Assembly (NCBI GenBank): GCA_002319915.1
Contig: DCFQ01000012.1
Span: 1-28,999, forward strand
DNA length: 28,999 nt
Direction: 5' to 3'
Source: Bacteroidales bacterium UBA1800
GTDB lineage: Bacteria > Bacteroidota > Bacteroidia > Bacteroidales > VadinHA17
The notes under the pieces are model-generated. The model had not been told where the DNA came from, searched no databases, and saw only the letters and a program-made list of their open reading frames with translations. The translations under genes were made by a program, and so were the position numbers. This document shows, in pieces, positions 17,147-25,562 of the stretch. Numbering within the stretch: position 1 is the stretch's first letter; each line of letters begins with the position of its first letter.

Positions 17147-17485
17147 ATGGAATCAACGCGCCAGAAAAAAATATCAAGGCTCATCCAGAAAGAGCTGGCA
17201 GGGATCTTCCTGAAAAAGGGAGGGGAAATAGCCCCCGGTAAGATGATCTCGATCACAAAGGTGAGGGTAAGCCCCGATCTTTCGTTTGCCAGGATTTATA
17301 TCAGCATTTTCCCGTCAAACAGCAATGACCAGGTCCTTAAGTCGGTCCAGGAACAATCGGGCAAGATCAGGTACGAGATGGGCCAGCAGGTAAGGTCGCA
17401 GCTGAGGATCGTTCCTGAGATCGCATTCTTCATTGACGACAGTCTCGATTATATCGATAATATTGACAGGCTTTTGAAATCCTGA
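17147..17485 (+). CDS. rbfA: 30S ribosome-binding factor A
   Basis: Late-stage assembly factor that binds the 30S subunit near 16S helix 1 and aids its maturation. The 112-residue protein has the family layout: MESTRQKKISRLIQKELAGIF at the start, ISITKVRVSPDLSFARIYISIFP in the middle and LRIVPEIAFFIDDSLDYIDNIDRLL at the C-terminus. An in-frame TTG upstream at 17123 lies within the -7 box, so the ATG at 17147 is the start. It is the first gene of a packed operon; the methyltransferase begins 5 nt after its stop. Confidence 0.95.
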   Translation: MESTRQKKISRLIQKELAGIFLKKGGEIAPGKMISITKVRVSPDLSFARIYISIFPSNSNDQVLKSVQEQSGKIRYEMGQQVRSQLRIVPEIAFFIDDSLDYIDNIDRLLKS

Positions 17486-17490
17486 GGCTG

Positions 17491-18297
17491 ATGCAGTACG
17501 ATCCGATAAAGAAAACCCTGGGCCGTTTTTTTTCGGGACCCGTTTTCATGAGGAAGCTGTTCTATTTCCTGCTTGACCTGCTTTTGCTCCGGACATGGCA
17601 TGTCAGGAAGGCTCTGAGAAAGATATCAAAAAGCCTTCCCGGAGAGGCTTCCGTTCTCGATGCGGGTGCCGGATTCGGACAATACACCTTCAGGATGAAG
17701 AGAATGAATCCATCCTGGCACATCAAGGCTGTGGACATCGACAGTGGTCATATAGAGGGCTGTACGGATTTTTTCCGGAGGGCCGGGCTCAGGGATATCA
17801 CCTGTGAAGCGGGCGACCTGGTAAGTCTTTCCGATTCGGATGCCTATAATCTCATCCTCTCGGTCGACGTGATGGAACATATCCGGGAAGACAAACAGGT
17901 TTTCAGTAACTTCTTCAGGGCCCTGAAAGCGGATGGTATCCTGCTTATATCGACGCCATCCGACAAGGGGGGTTCGGACGTGCATTCGGAAGAGGAACAC
18001 TCGTTCATCGATGAGCATGTCAGGGACGGGTACGGGATTGATGAGATCGCGGGCAAGCTGGGGGATGCAGGGTTCCGGAGCGTGGAAGCATCCTATACCT
18101 ATGGCAGGCCCGGGAGCCTGTCATGGAAGCTCTCAATGAAATACCCTGTAAAAATGCTCAGCTTTTCAAAGTTGTTATACCTGGTTCTGCCAATTTACTA
18201 TATTGTTACGTTCCCTTTTGCGCTGATACTCGACCTGCTTGATGTCGGTATGAGACATAAATCAGGGACGGGACTGCTGGTAAAAGCATATAAATAG
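17491..18297 (+). CDS. Class I SAM-dependent methyltransferase with hydrophobic C-terminus
   Basis: A 268-residue predicted methyltransferase. Motif I is VLDAGAGFGQYT at about 55-66. The acidic residue binding the SAM ribose is in IKAVDIDSGHIE, and the post-motif is LILSVDVMEHIRED. The region after 215 contains a long hydrophobic stretch (LLYLVLPIYYIVTFPFALILDLL) that probably inserts in or lies on the membrane. The substrate cannot be told from sequence; a lipid, quinone or envelope sugar would fit the membrane tail. It sits 5 nt after rbfA and 4 nt before the LolC/E-type permease. Confidence 0.85.
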   Translation: MQYDPIKKTLGRFFSGPVFMRKLFYFLLDLLLLRTWHVRKALRKISKSLPGEASVLDAGAGFGQYTFRMKRMNPSWHIKAVDIDSGHIEGCTDFFRRAGLRDITCEAGDLVSLSDSDAYNLILSVDVMEHIREDKQVFSNFFRALKADGILLISTPSDKGGSDVHSEEEHSFIDEHVRDGYGIDEIAGKLGDAGFRSVEASYTYGRPGSLSWKLSMKYPVKMLSFSKLLYLVLPIYYIVTFPFALILDLLDVGMRHKSGTGLLVKAYK

Positions 18298-18301
18298 GTC
18301 T

Positions 18302-19519
18302 GTGAAGCTTTCATTATATATTGCCAGGAGGTATCTCTTCGCCAAAAAATCGAGGAACGCCATCAATGTTATCTCCTCGGTTTCGGTGGCAGGAGTGGCC
18401 GTTGGCACCATGGCCCTGATAGTTGTGCTTTCAGTGTTCAATGGGCTCGAAACCATGGTCAAATCCATATTTAACACATTCGATCCTGACCTGAAGATCA
18501 CAGCTGCTGCCGGTAAAAGCTTTGTTCCGGATTCTCTCAAGCTGAAGCTGCTTTCAAAAGTGAACAGTGTCGATTGTTACTCCCTTTGCATCGAAGAGAA
18601 TGCCCTTCTTAAATATGGCGACAAGCAGTATATCGCTACAATAAAAGGAGTTGATGACAATTATGCAAAGGTTACCGGGATCGACAGCTCGATGTGGGAC
18701 GGGAAGTTCGTACTGAAGGCAGAGAATGACAGACCTTACGCGGTTCCCGGCCTTGGGGTGGCCAACTACCTCGGCCTGAGGATCAATTTCATAACTCCGC
18801 TCGATATCTATGTTCCGAGAAGATCCGCCTCGGCGGACCTGAGTCCTGAGAATGCGTTCGTGAGAAGGCTTATTTTCCCCTCGGGAATTTACCAGGTCGA
18901 GCAGGAATACGATTCCAAGTATGTTTATGTACCCCTCGATTTTGCGAGGGATCTTCTCGAATACGACAACAGGGTGAGCTCAATCGAGGTGAAGTTCGCT
19001 CGCGGGGCGAAGGAAGAGGCTGTTGAAAAAGATGTTGCAAGGCTTTTCGACGGAGGCTATGTTGTAAGGAACAAGTTCCAGCAGCAGGAACTATTCTACA
19101 GGGTCATGAGATCCGAGCGCCTTGCCATTTTCTTTATTCTCACACTTATACTCATGGTGGCATCATTCAGCATTATCGGCTCGCTGACAATGCTCATCAT
19201 CGAAAAGGAGAGGGACATCGAGATCCTGAAAAGTCTCGGGGCCGACAATAACCTGATCCGCAGGATCTTTATCTTTGAAGGATGGCTCATATCGATTATC
19301 GGGGCCCTTGCGGGCGTGATCCTTGGGTTTGCCCTTTGCAGGCTCCAGCAGGAATTCGGCCTGATTCGCCTGAGAAGCGAATCGCTCATAATGAGTGCCT
19401 ATCCTGTTGTGATGAAGATCAAGGATTTCGTTGTGGTCCCTGCAACCGTCCTGCTGATCGGTTACTGGGCAGCCTGGTATCCCGTAAGGTACCTGACAAA
19501 GAAATATCTCAACAAATGA
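18302..19519 (+). CDS. LolC/LolE-type FtsX-family ABC transporter permease
   Basis: A 405-residue permease of the lipoprotein-releasing (LolCDE) type, which extracts lipoproteins from the inner membrane for the outer membrane. The opening LSLYIARRYLFAKKSRNAINVIS and VGTMALIVVLSVFNGLE (first helix, about 22-46) are hallmarks. A periplasmic MacB-like domain follows. The C-terminal FtsX domain has three helices, with ILMVASFSIIGSLTMLIIEKERDIEILKSLGA at about 280-315. The start is GTG at 18302, 4 nt after the methyltransferase stop; no ATG fits the conserved N-terminus. No LolD ATPase is adjacent, so it must pair with one encoded elsewhere. Its stop overlaps the next start (ATGA). Confidence 0.9.
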   Translation: MKLSLYIARRYLFAKKSRNAINVISSVSVAGVAVGTMALIVVLSVFNGLETMVKSIFNTFDPDLKITAAAGKSFVPDSLKLKLLSKVNSVDCYSLCIEENALLKYGDKQYIATIKGVDDNYAKVTGIDSSMWDGKFVLKAENDRPYAVPGLGVANYLGLRINFITPLDIYVPRRSASADLSPENAFVRRLIFPSGIYQVEQEYDSKYVYVPLDFARDLLEYDNRVSSIEVKFARGAKEEAVEKDVARLFDGGYVVRNKFQQQELFYRVMRSERLAIFFILTLILMVASFSIIGSLTMLIIEKERDIEILKSLGADNNLIRRIFIFEGWLISIIGALAGVILGFALCRLQQEFGLIRLRSESLIMSAYPVVMKIKDFVVVPATVLLIGYWAAWYPVRYLTKKYLNK

Positions 19520-20322
19520 TTAACCATCCGAAGGAACTGATGAAATCACCGGCTCGAAACAGCATGCCCGTAATCCTGATCTGCCTGCTCTTCATTTTGT
19601 CATGCTCCGGACGCAAAAACAAAGCCGAACACAGGGACCTCATTCCCGAGAAGGACCTGGTGTCAGTCCTGACCGATGTTTATATGGCCGACGGGCTTCT
19701 TTCACTTCCAAAGATCAACAAGCTTTACGCCGGCATCGATTCCGTCACCGCCTACAGGCAAGTGATAGAACAGCATGGGTATACCCAGGCCCAGCTTGAC
19801 CGGACCGTACGATTTTACTTCGTCAGGAATCCAAAGAAGTTCTTAAAGATTTACGACGAAGTTCTCGCACGCCTGAGCGAAATGGATTCGAGGATCGATA
19901 AGGAGCGTGACTTCCCAAGACCTGATAAGGGCAACCTGTGGAAGGGCCGGTCATTCTACTCTTTCCCACCGCTGACGGGGAGCGTAAGAAATGATGTCAA
20001 TTTCCAGGTTCCGGTATCAGGCTACTACACTCTTAAGTTCACCCTTACGCTTTATCCGGATGACCAGCTCACATCCCCGTCGCTGGATATGTATGTTTAC
20101 AGTGCTGATACTGCCGGTAATGAGAAGAAGTTCTATTTCCCTTCACTGGCCTATATAAGGGATGGCCTGCCCCATACCTACAAGGCAATCGTGATTGTTA
20201 GGGATCCGGGTAAAGTTTTATTCCTTAAGGGATGGTTTGTGAAGGATGAAGGCCTGCGGCCCGGCATTAATGAGCTCCTTACGGTCGAGAACATCTCGCT
20301 CTCAAAAAGTCCGATCGAATAA
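19516..20322 (+). CDS. DUF4296-domain lipoprotein
   Basis: A 268-residue predicted lipoprotein. The ATG at 19516 overlaps the permease stop by 4 nt. The ATG at 19540, preceded by AAGGAA, is an equally good start and gives a more standard signal peptide. Either way the lipobox is LFILSC, with Cys30 from the first start or Cys22 from the second. The DUF4296 domain follows: LIPEKDLVSVLTDVYMADGL, then the YRQVIEQHGYTQAQLDRTVRFYF helix and ..FLKIYDEVLARLSEM. The C-terminal half (about 150-268) is beta-rich and unassigned. Its position after a Lol-type permease fits an outer-membrane lipoprotein, but function is unknown. Its stop overlaps the next start by one base (TAATG). Confidence 0.85.
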   Translation: MINHPKELMKSPARNSMPVILICLLFILSCSGRKNKAEHRDLIPEKDLVSVLTDVYMADGLLSLPKINKLYAGIDSVTAYRQVIEQHGYTQAQLDRTVRFYFVRNPKKFLKIYDEVLARLSEMDSRIDKERDFPRPDKGNLWKGRSFYSFPPLTGSVRNDVNFQVPVSGYYTLKFTLTLYPDDQLTSPSLDMYVYSADTAGNEKKFYFPSLAYIRDGLPHTYKAIVIVRDPGKVLFLKGWFVKDEGLRPGINELLTVENISLSKSPIE

Positions 20323-21497
20323 TGAAAAGATTCTCAGCCCAATACATCTTCACCAATACTGGTCCGGCGCTCATAAGAGGGATCCTCACAACAGATGATG
20401 ACGGGACGATCATCAGCATCGACGATACCGGCGGAAATCTCGAGGAGACTCGATCGGTCAGTTTTCATAACGGGATAATTATCCCGGGATTTGTGAATTG
20501 TCACTGCCATCTCGAACTTTCCCATATGAAGGGCCAGATCCCTCCGGGTTCCGGGCTGGCTCAGTTCATATTGCAAATCAGGAATTTGCGTGGAGCTGAA
20601 ACCAGGGATATCGAAACCGCCTTCAGAAAGGCCGACAGTGAAATGGCCGCGGAAGGCATTGTCCTATGCGCCGATATCTGCAATTCTCCCGCGACATTCA
20701 GTTTCAAGACCGGAAGCAGTGTCAGATACCTGAACCTCATCGAGGTGTTCGGGATTGATCCTGAAAAAGCCATTAAAAGGATCGGCGAGGCGGAAAGCAT
20801 AGCCCGGATAGCCGAATCGAACGGCCTGCAGTGGGCAATCGTCCCGCATTCGGTTTATTCGCTCTCCCTGCTGCTGCTTGACCTGGTAAAGGAACTAACG
20901 GCGAAGAACAGGGTAACCTCTGTTCACTACATGGAGTCAAAGGCCGAAATGCAGTTCATCAATGGCCACTCCGGCCCCATTCCGCAATCATACAGGGATT
21001 CAGGCCTGCTGGAAGGGGATCCCGTTACGGTAAAAAGCCATTCATCAGCAGTGCTCGATGCCATGACCTCTTCAGGTACCCTTATCCTGGTCCATTGCAC
21101 CTTCGCGGGGGAGGGTGATGTAAAAGAGGTATCTGCCCGGAAAGACCTGTTCTGGTGCCTTTGCCCCGGTTCAAACATTTACATCGAAAATCAGCTGCCA
21201 CCAGTCGGCATGCTCAGGGAACAGGGTTGCAGAATCGTTATCGGGACCGACAGCCTCGCATCAAACAATAAGCTAAGTATCCTTGAAGAGATCAGGATCC
21301 TCCAGGAGAATTTCCCCGGCGTCTCCCTCGAAGAGCTGGTGATGTGGGCAACAAGGAACGGTGCGATCGCCCTCGGAATGGATGACACCTGCGGATCTTT
21401 CTCTCCCGGCCTGAAGCCCGGGGTCCTCCTCCTTGAGGACTTAGATCTCCTCAACATGAAGATCCTTCCCGGAACAAGAGTTAAAAGACTGGTCTGA
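20322..21497 (+). CDS. Amidohydrolase-superfamily deaminase-like protein
   Basis: A 391-residue metal-dependent hydrolase of the ATZ/TRZ-cytosine deaminase group. The metal and catalytic residues are all visible: His61 and His63 in NCHCHLELSH, His176 in PHSVYSLS, His202 with Glu205 in HYMESKAE, His258 in VHCTF, and Asp310 in GTDSLASNN. The HxHLELS wording resembles aminodeoxyfutalosine deaminases of the futalosine menaquinone pathway. No other mqn gene is in the window, so that substrate is only a suggestion. It is the last gene of the rbfA operon, starting within the preceding stop. The mononuclear site looks intact, so it should be active. Confidence 0.88.
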   Translation: MKRFSAQYIFTNTGPALIRGILTTDDDGTIISIDDTGGNLEETRSVSFHNGIIIPGFVNCHCHLELSHMKGQIPPGSGLAQFILQIRNLRGAETRDIETAFRKADSEMAAEGIVLCADICNSPATFSFKTGSSVRYLNLIEVFGIDPEKAIKRIGEAESIARIAESNGLQWAIVPHSVYSLSLLLLDLVKELTAKNRVTSVHYMESKAEMQFINGHSGPIPQSYRDSGLLEGDPVTVKSHSSAVLDAMTSSGTLILVHCTFAGEGDVKEVSARKDLFWCLCPGSNIYIENQLPPVGMLREQGCRIVIGTDSLASNNKLSILEEIRILQENFPGVSLEELVMWATRNGAIALGMDDTCGSFSPGLKPGVLLLEDLDLLNMKILPGTRVKRLV

Positions 21498-21528
21498 AAA
21501 GCCGGTTACGCCCTGTTGATTTATTTGT

Positions 21529-21536
21529 TAATTTTG
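21529..21536 (+). promoter_or_regulatory. -7 promoter box of the radical SAM gene
   Basis: TAATTTTG, a perfect TAnnTTTG match, 22 nt before the ATG at 21559. A purine-rich GGGAGG at 21544-21549 precedes the start, an unusually good Shine-Dalgarno for this phylum. Confidence 0.55.
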
Positions 21537-21558
21537 CCTCCCCGGGAGGCATGACGAT

Positions 21559-22341
21559 ATGGCTACTTTTCTATTTGACAGAATAATATTCGGCCCTGTT
21601 AAAAGTAGGAGACTGGGAAGCTCCCTCGGGATAAACCTTCTCCCCTCCACATCCAAGCTCTGCAATTTCGACTGCATCTACTGTGAATGCGGGTGGTCGG
21701 GTGACGCAAAAGCAGCTCCCGGAAAACTGCCTGACCGCAGGGAGGTTAGGGAAGCCCTGGAGAAAAAGCTGGCCGGCATGAAAGAGCATTGCCTGCCACC
21801 GGATGTGATAACATTTGCAGGCAACGGCGAACCGACGCTTCATCCTGATTTCCCGGGCATAATTGACGATACCATCGGGCTAAGGAACAAGTATTTCCCC
21901 TCAGCAAGGATTGCCGTTCTGTCGAATTCCACAACTATTGCCAGGCCTGGAATCAGGGAGGCTCTTCTGAAAGTTGACCAGAATATCCTCAAGCTCGACT
22001 CTGCCTTCGACCTGACGGTCAGGATCCATAACCAGCCGAGGGTAAGCTTAAAGGTAAATGAGCTGATAGAGAACCTCAGGATGTTCCAAGGGCAGCTTAT
22101 CATTCAGACAATGTTTGTCCGCGGAACCCGCGATGGGGTCGTAATAGACAACACGGTGCCGGCGGAGATCGATGCCTGGCTCAGGGCGCTCGAAATGATC
22201 AAACCGTCTGAAGTAATGATCTATACCATTTCACGCGACACGCCTGACGGAAGCCATCTCAGGAAGGTGCCTGCAGCCGAGCTCAGGGAAATAGCAGAAA
22301 TGGTAAGAAGGCTCGGAATTGAAACACAGGTATCAGCCTGA
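21559..22341 (+). CDS. Radical SAM protein (COG0731-like)
   Basis: A 260-residue radical SAM enzyme. The 4Fe-4S ligands are Cys35, Cys39 and Cys42 in CNFDCIYC; a further Cys44 follows at once. The preamble FGPVKSRRLGSSLGINLLP and the SAM-binding GNGEPTLHPDF segment are typical of a family of uncharacterised single-domain enzymes grouped with wyosine-type Fe-S oxidoreductases. There is no extra cluster domain. The substrate is unknown. It has its own promoter box and is followed 2 nt later by the glycosyltransferase, so the two probably share a transcript. Confidence 0.88.
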   Translation: MATFLFDRIIFGPVKSRRLGSSLGINLLPSTSKLCNFDCIYCECGWSGDAKAAPGKLPDRREVREALEKKLAGMKEHCLPPDVITFAGNGEPTLHPDFPGIIDDTIGLRNKYFPSARIAVLSNSTTIARPGIREALLKVDQNILKLDSAFDLTVRIHNQPRVSLKVNELIENLRMFQGQLIIQTMFVRGTRDGVVIDNTVPAEIDAWLRALEMIKPSEVMIYTISRDTPDGSHLRKVPAAELREIAEMVRRLGIETQVSA

Positions 22342-22343
22342 TA

Positions 22344-23510
22344 TTGAACACCGGGAAGAACATACTCATCTGCCCGCTCGAATGGGGGCTCGGCCATGCC
22401 GGCCGGATGATCCCCCTCGCCGGAAAGCTGAAGGAGCTCGGGAACAGGGTAATTATCGGATCAGGAAATGCCCGGCTTGCACTGTTCAGGCAGGAGCTGC
22501 CCGGTCTCGAATATATCCTCTTCCCGGGATTCAGCCCTCGTTATTCACGGTTCCTGCCGCAGTACCTGGCTCTCCTGTTCAGGATCCCATCATTGGTATT
22601 CAACAGCTTTTCGGAACACCGGAGGCTGAAGAGGATAATCAGGGATTACCATATCGATCTGGTGATCAGCGACAACAGGTTCGGGCTATGGAACAGGAAT
22701 ATCAGGTGCGTTTACGTGACCCATATGCCGCGGATCCCTTTTGCCCGCGCATTCAGGTTCCTGGAGTGGACGGGGATGCTCCTGCACAGGTGGGTAATGA
22801 ACAAATACTCATTCTGCCTTATCCCCGACCTGCCCGGTGAGGTAAACCTGACAGGCAGGCTGACCCATGGACTGAGATTGCCGCCAAATACCCTGTTCGC
22901 CGGGATCCTCTCCCGGTTTGACGCACAGCCGGCGGGCGGGGAAAAAGACAGCTTCCCGGTGCCGCGCACCACCCTTATCCTGTCGGGCCCCGAGCCCCAG
23001 AAAAGCATCTTAAGGGACAAGTTCTCCGCCATCTTCCGCACAACAGGCAGGCCAGCAGTGATCCTCGGCGGGAACCCTGAAGAGGGACTCCTCCGCTCAG
23101 CCGATGGTGACATGATCTTCTGCAGCCATCTCGGATCGGTGGAAATGGGGGAACTGATCAGGGGCAGCGAACTGGTCATATCGCGTCCGGGCTATACCAC
23201 CATAATGGAGCTTATAAGCCTGGGATGCAGTGCATTGCTTGTTCCAACCCCCGGACAGACCGAACAGGAGTATCTTGCAGAATATCTTTCATCCAAAGGA
23301 TGGTTCAAAACTGTACAGCAGGGAGACATTAAAGAGGGAATAAGCCTTTCGGCGGGCAGGCCGCCGGATTCTGCGGATCTCATGACGGAAAGCACGAAGC
23401 TGCTGGATCTTGCCGTTGCCGAAATACTACATTACCCAAACCAGCAGGGTCATTCCGGCAAAGCCGGTCATGAATCCTCCCCACACCTGGGCGGGATTGT
23501 GGGTATCTAG
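22344..23510 (+). CDS. MurG-like family 28 glycosyltransferase
   Basis: A 388-residue GT-B fold glycosyltransferase. The N-terminal acceptor-side motif is CPLEWGLGHAGRMIPLAGKL (GLGH at 15-18). The C-terminal nucleotide-sugar site has ISRPGYTTIMELISLGCSALLVPTPGQTEQEYLA, about residues 277-312. It is not MurG itself (motifs differ and it is outside a mur cluster); an envelope lipid or sugar acceptor is likely. The start is TTG at 22344, 2 nt after the radical SAM stop. The next in-frame ATG would remove the glycine-rich motif, and no ATG lies upstream in frame. The last 27 residues (362-388) are encoded antisense to the end of the convergent PAP2-like gene and look like a non-family tail. Confidence 0.86.
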   Translation: MNTGKNILICPLEWGLGHAGRMIPLAGKLKELGNRVIIGSGNARLALFRQELPGLEYILFPGFSPRYSRFLPQYLALLFRIPSLVFNSFSEHRRLKRIIRDYHIDLVISDNRFGLWNRNIRCVYVTHMPRIPFARAFRFLEWTGMLLHRWVMNKYSFCLIPDLPGEVNLTGRLTHGLRLPPNTLFAGILSRFDAQPAGGEKDSFPVPRTTLILSGPEPQKSILRDKFSAIFRTTGRPAVILGGNPEEGLLRSADGDMIFCSHLGSVEMGELIRGSELVISRPGYTTIMELISLGCSALLVPTPGQTEQEYLAEYLSSKGWFKTVQQGDIKEGISLSAGRPPDSADLMTESTKLLDLAVAEILHYPNQQGHSGKAGHESSPHLGGIVGI

Positions 23511-24062
23511 CCTCAGCCTGGCGAACATCACAAGCCCTGAAACGATAATTGTTGCGGCAAGAAAACCCGGAACCGGGGCGTACAATTTCATTATCAGCAT
23601 GGTGACGATTCCTGTGAGGGCTCCCGCCCCGACTCCGTGAATGGAGATCTTCCACCAGAAGTTTATTATTGTCACGGCAATTATTACGATGCTGGAAGCC
23701 AGCATGAACGACTTCAGGAAAAGAGGTATCTGGAACCTGAAAATGATGTAGGTGGTAATGGCGTAGAAAAGGGCTGTGGTAAAGAGCGGGATGCTCCTCT
23801 CGTGCCGTTCCTCGATGGTGTATGAGCTGATCAGGTTCCGGCTCCGGAACAACGGCATCAGTGTGATCGGGATCAGTACGTTATTGACGAGGACAATAAG
23901 GAATATGATCTTCTTTACGGCAAACGGGAGATATTGAAGAAAGGTAGGCGCGGAAAATATTATGAGAAGGCCGTAAAGCGGTGTGAATAACGGATGAAAA
24001 ACTATTGATATTACCCGTGCCACCGCACCAGCAAAGTTTCTTTCTGTTTCTGTTCCCATCAT
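23427..24062 (-). CDS. PAP2-like integral membrane protein with degenerate catalytic motifs
   Basis: A 211-residue, almost entirely hydrophobic protein with about six membrane segments. Two PAP2 phosphatase motifs can be placed but are altered. ISIHG at 139-143 stands for PSGH, with His142 kept. ARLRLDTHNPAQ at 181-192 stands for SRxxxxxHxxxD, with Arg182 and His188 kept but the last Asp replaced by Gln192. The KxxxxxxRP motif is not found. Activity is therefore doubtful. The start ATG overlaps the rpoN stop by 4 nt (ATGA), so it is coupled to rpoN. Its 3' end overlaps the glycosyltransferase gene tail to tail by 84 bp. Confidence 0.75.
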   Translation of the reverse strand: MMGTETERNFAGAVARVISIVFHPLFTPLYGLLIIFSAPTFLQYLPFAVKKIIFLIVLVNNVLIPITLMPLFRSRNLISSYTIEERHERSIPLFTTALFYAITTYIIFRFQIPLFLKSFMLASSIVIIAVTIINFWWKISIHGVGAGALTGIVTMLIMKLYAPVPGFLAATIIVSGLVMFARLRLDTHNPAQVWGGFMTGFAGMTLLVWVM

Positions 24063-25525
24063 ATCTCCCTTCTTAGCCTTGCGACGGGGATATTCAACTG
24101 TTCCCGGTATTTGGCTACCGTCCTCCTGGCAATCTGGTAGCCTTTTTCCTGGAGGATTTCAGTTAGCCGTTCGTCAGTCAAAGGCCGTCTCTTCTGTTCA
24201 TTGTCAATGCAGTCCTGCAGTATTCTTTTTATCTCCCTTGTTGAAACCTCTTCCCCGCTGTCGGTCTGGAGCCCTTCCGAAAAAAAGAACTTAAGCGGGA
24301 AAATGCCGAAATGAGTCTGGATATACTTGCTGTTGGCCACCCTTGAGACGGTGGATATATCAAGGCCAGTCATTTCGGCCACATCCTTCAGTATCATCGG
24401 CTTCAGCTTAGTTTCGTCCCCGTCGATGAAATATTCCTGCTGATACTCAAGGATGGCGTTCATCGTGAGGAGAAGAGTGTTCTGCCGCTGCCTGATCGCA
24501 TCGATGAACCACCTGGCGGAATCGATCTTCTGCTTTACGAACATGATGGCCTCTTTCATCTCCTTCTTCTGCTGCTTGTTCCTTGTGTATGACTGCAGCA
24601 TTTCGCTGTAGGCAGAGCTCAGCCTGAGCTCCGGAAGGTTCCTGGAGTTGAGGTGCAGGTCAAATCCGTCCTCGGTAAGCTCAAGAATAAAATCAGGTAT
24701 TATCTGCTGTGATGTCTTCGTAAATGAATCGCTGAATACGCTGCCTGGCTTAGGGTTCAGCTTCAGGATCTCATCTATTGCTGATTTAAGATCAACCTCC
24801 GTGATCCCCAGCCTTGCTGTGATCTTGTCGTAATGGCGTTTGGAGAACTCTTCAAAATACTGGTCAATGACAGTGTATGCAAGCCTTATGGCGGGCTGGG
24901 TCTGGTCCCTGACGGCAAGCTGTATCATCAGACTCTCCCTCAGGTTTCTCGCTCCCACGCCGGCGGGATCAAGATCCTGTATTATCGCAAGCACCTCCTC
25001 GAGCTCCTCCTCCGTGGTGGTAATATTCTGCAGGAAGGCCATGTCGTCAACTATATTCGGGATCTCCCGCCTGAGATAACCGTCCTCATCAATATTGCCG
25101 ATAACATACTCCCCGAGTACCTTCTGCTTGTCGGTAAGGTCCCTGAGATCGAGCTGCGATTGAAGATGTTCATGGAATGATGCCCCGACTGAAAAGGGAA
25201 TTTCGGTCCTCTTGTCCTCATCCCGGGGGCTATTATTTACCTGGAGGCGGTATTCCGGGATCTCGTCATCATCAATATAATCATCGATGGTGAATTCCTC
25301 CTGGTCCTTATCCTTGTCATCAAACTGTTCCTCTTCGCCGTCATCCTGGACATTCTGAATTTCGTCGTCATTGTCCGCTCCCTCTTCCAGCGCCGGATTC
25401 TCCTCAAGCTCTTTCTTTATCCGTTGTTCGATCTGCAAAGTAGGCACTTCCAGCAGCTTTATCATCTGTATCTGCTGGGGTGACAACTTTTGAAGAAGCT
25501 TCTGTTGCAGCTTTTGCTTTAACAT
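24059..25525 (-). CDS. rpoN: RNA polymerase sigma-54 factor
   Basis: Alternative sigma factor that directs RNA polymerase to -24/-12 promoters and needs an AAA+ activator. The 488-residue protein has the Gln/Leu-rich activator-interacting region I (LKQKLQQKLLQKLSPQQIQMIKLL from residue 2). A very acidic region II follows (about 47-92, mostly Asp/Glu). Next comes the core-binding region, and then the DNA-binding part with the helix-turn-helix segment DVAEMTGLDISTVSRVANSKYIQT. The RpoN box ARRTVAKYRE is at 466-475. It lies 37 nt below asnS and has its own -7 box in that gap. No sigma-54 activator gene is in the window. Confidence 0.97.
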   Translation of the reverse strand: MLKQKLQQKLLQKLSPQQIQMIKLLEVPTLQIEQRIKKELEENPALEEGADNDDEIQNVQDDGEEEQFDDKDKDQEEFTIDDYIDDDEIPEYRLQVNNSPRDEDKRTEIPFSVGASFHEHLQSQLDLRDLTDKQKVLGEYVIGNIDEDGYLRREIPNIVDDMAFLQNITTTEEELEEVLAIIQDLDPAGVGARNLRESLMIQLAVRDQTQPAIRLAYTVIDQYFEEFSKRHYDKITARLGITEVDLKSAIDEILKLNPKPGSVFSDSFTKTSQQIIPDFILELTEDGFDLHLNSRNLPELRLSSAYSEMLQSYTRNKQQKKEMKEAIMFVKQKIDSARWFIDAIRQRQNTLLLTMNAILEYQQEYFIDGDETKLKPMILKDVAEMTGLDISTVSRVANSKYIQTHFGIFPLKFFFSEGLQTDSGEEVSTREIKRILQDCIDNEQKRRPLTDERLTEILQEKGYQIARRTVAKYREQLNIPVARLRREI

Positions 25526-25544
25526 AACTTATGGTAAACAGGAA

Positions 25545-25552
25545 CAAAGATA
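25545..25552 (-). promoter_or_regulatory. -7 promoter box of rpoN
   Basis: Minus-strand TATCTTTG, a perfect TAnnTTTG match in the 37-nt asnS-rpoN gap, 19 nt before the rpoN ATG. It suggests that rpoN can be transcribed independently of asnS. Confidence 0.5.
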
Positions 25553-25562
25553 GATTTATTGT

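Noticed and set aside
22319..22840. Plus-strand frame of 173 codons overlapping the glycosyltransferase start
   Set aside because: Proline/arginine-rich out-of-frame translation of the glycosyltransferase, with no domain.
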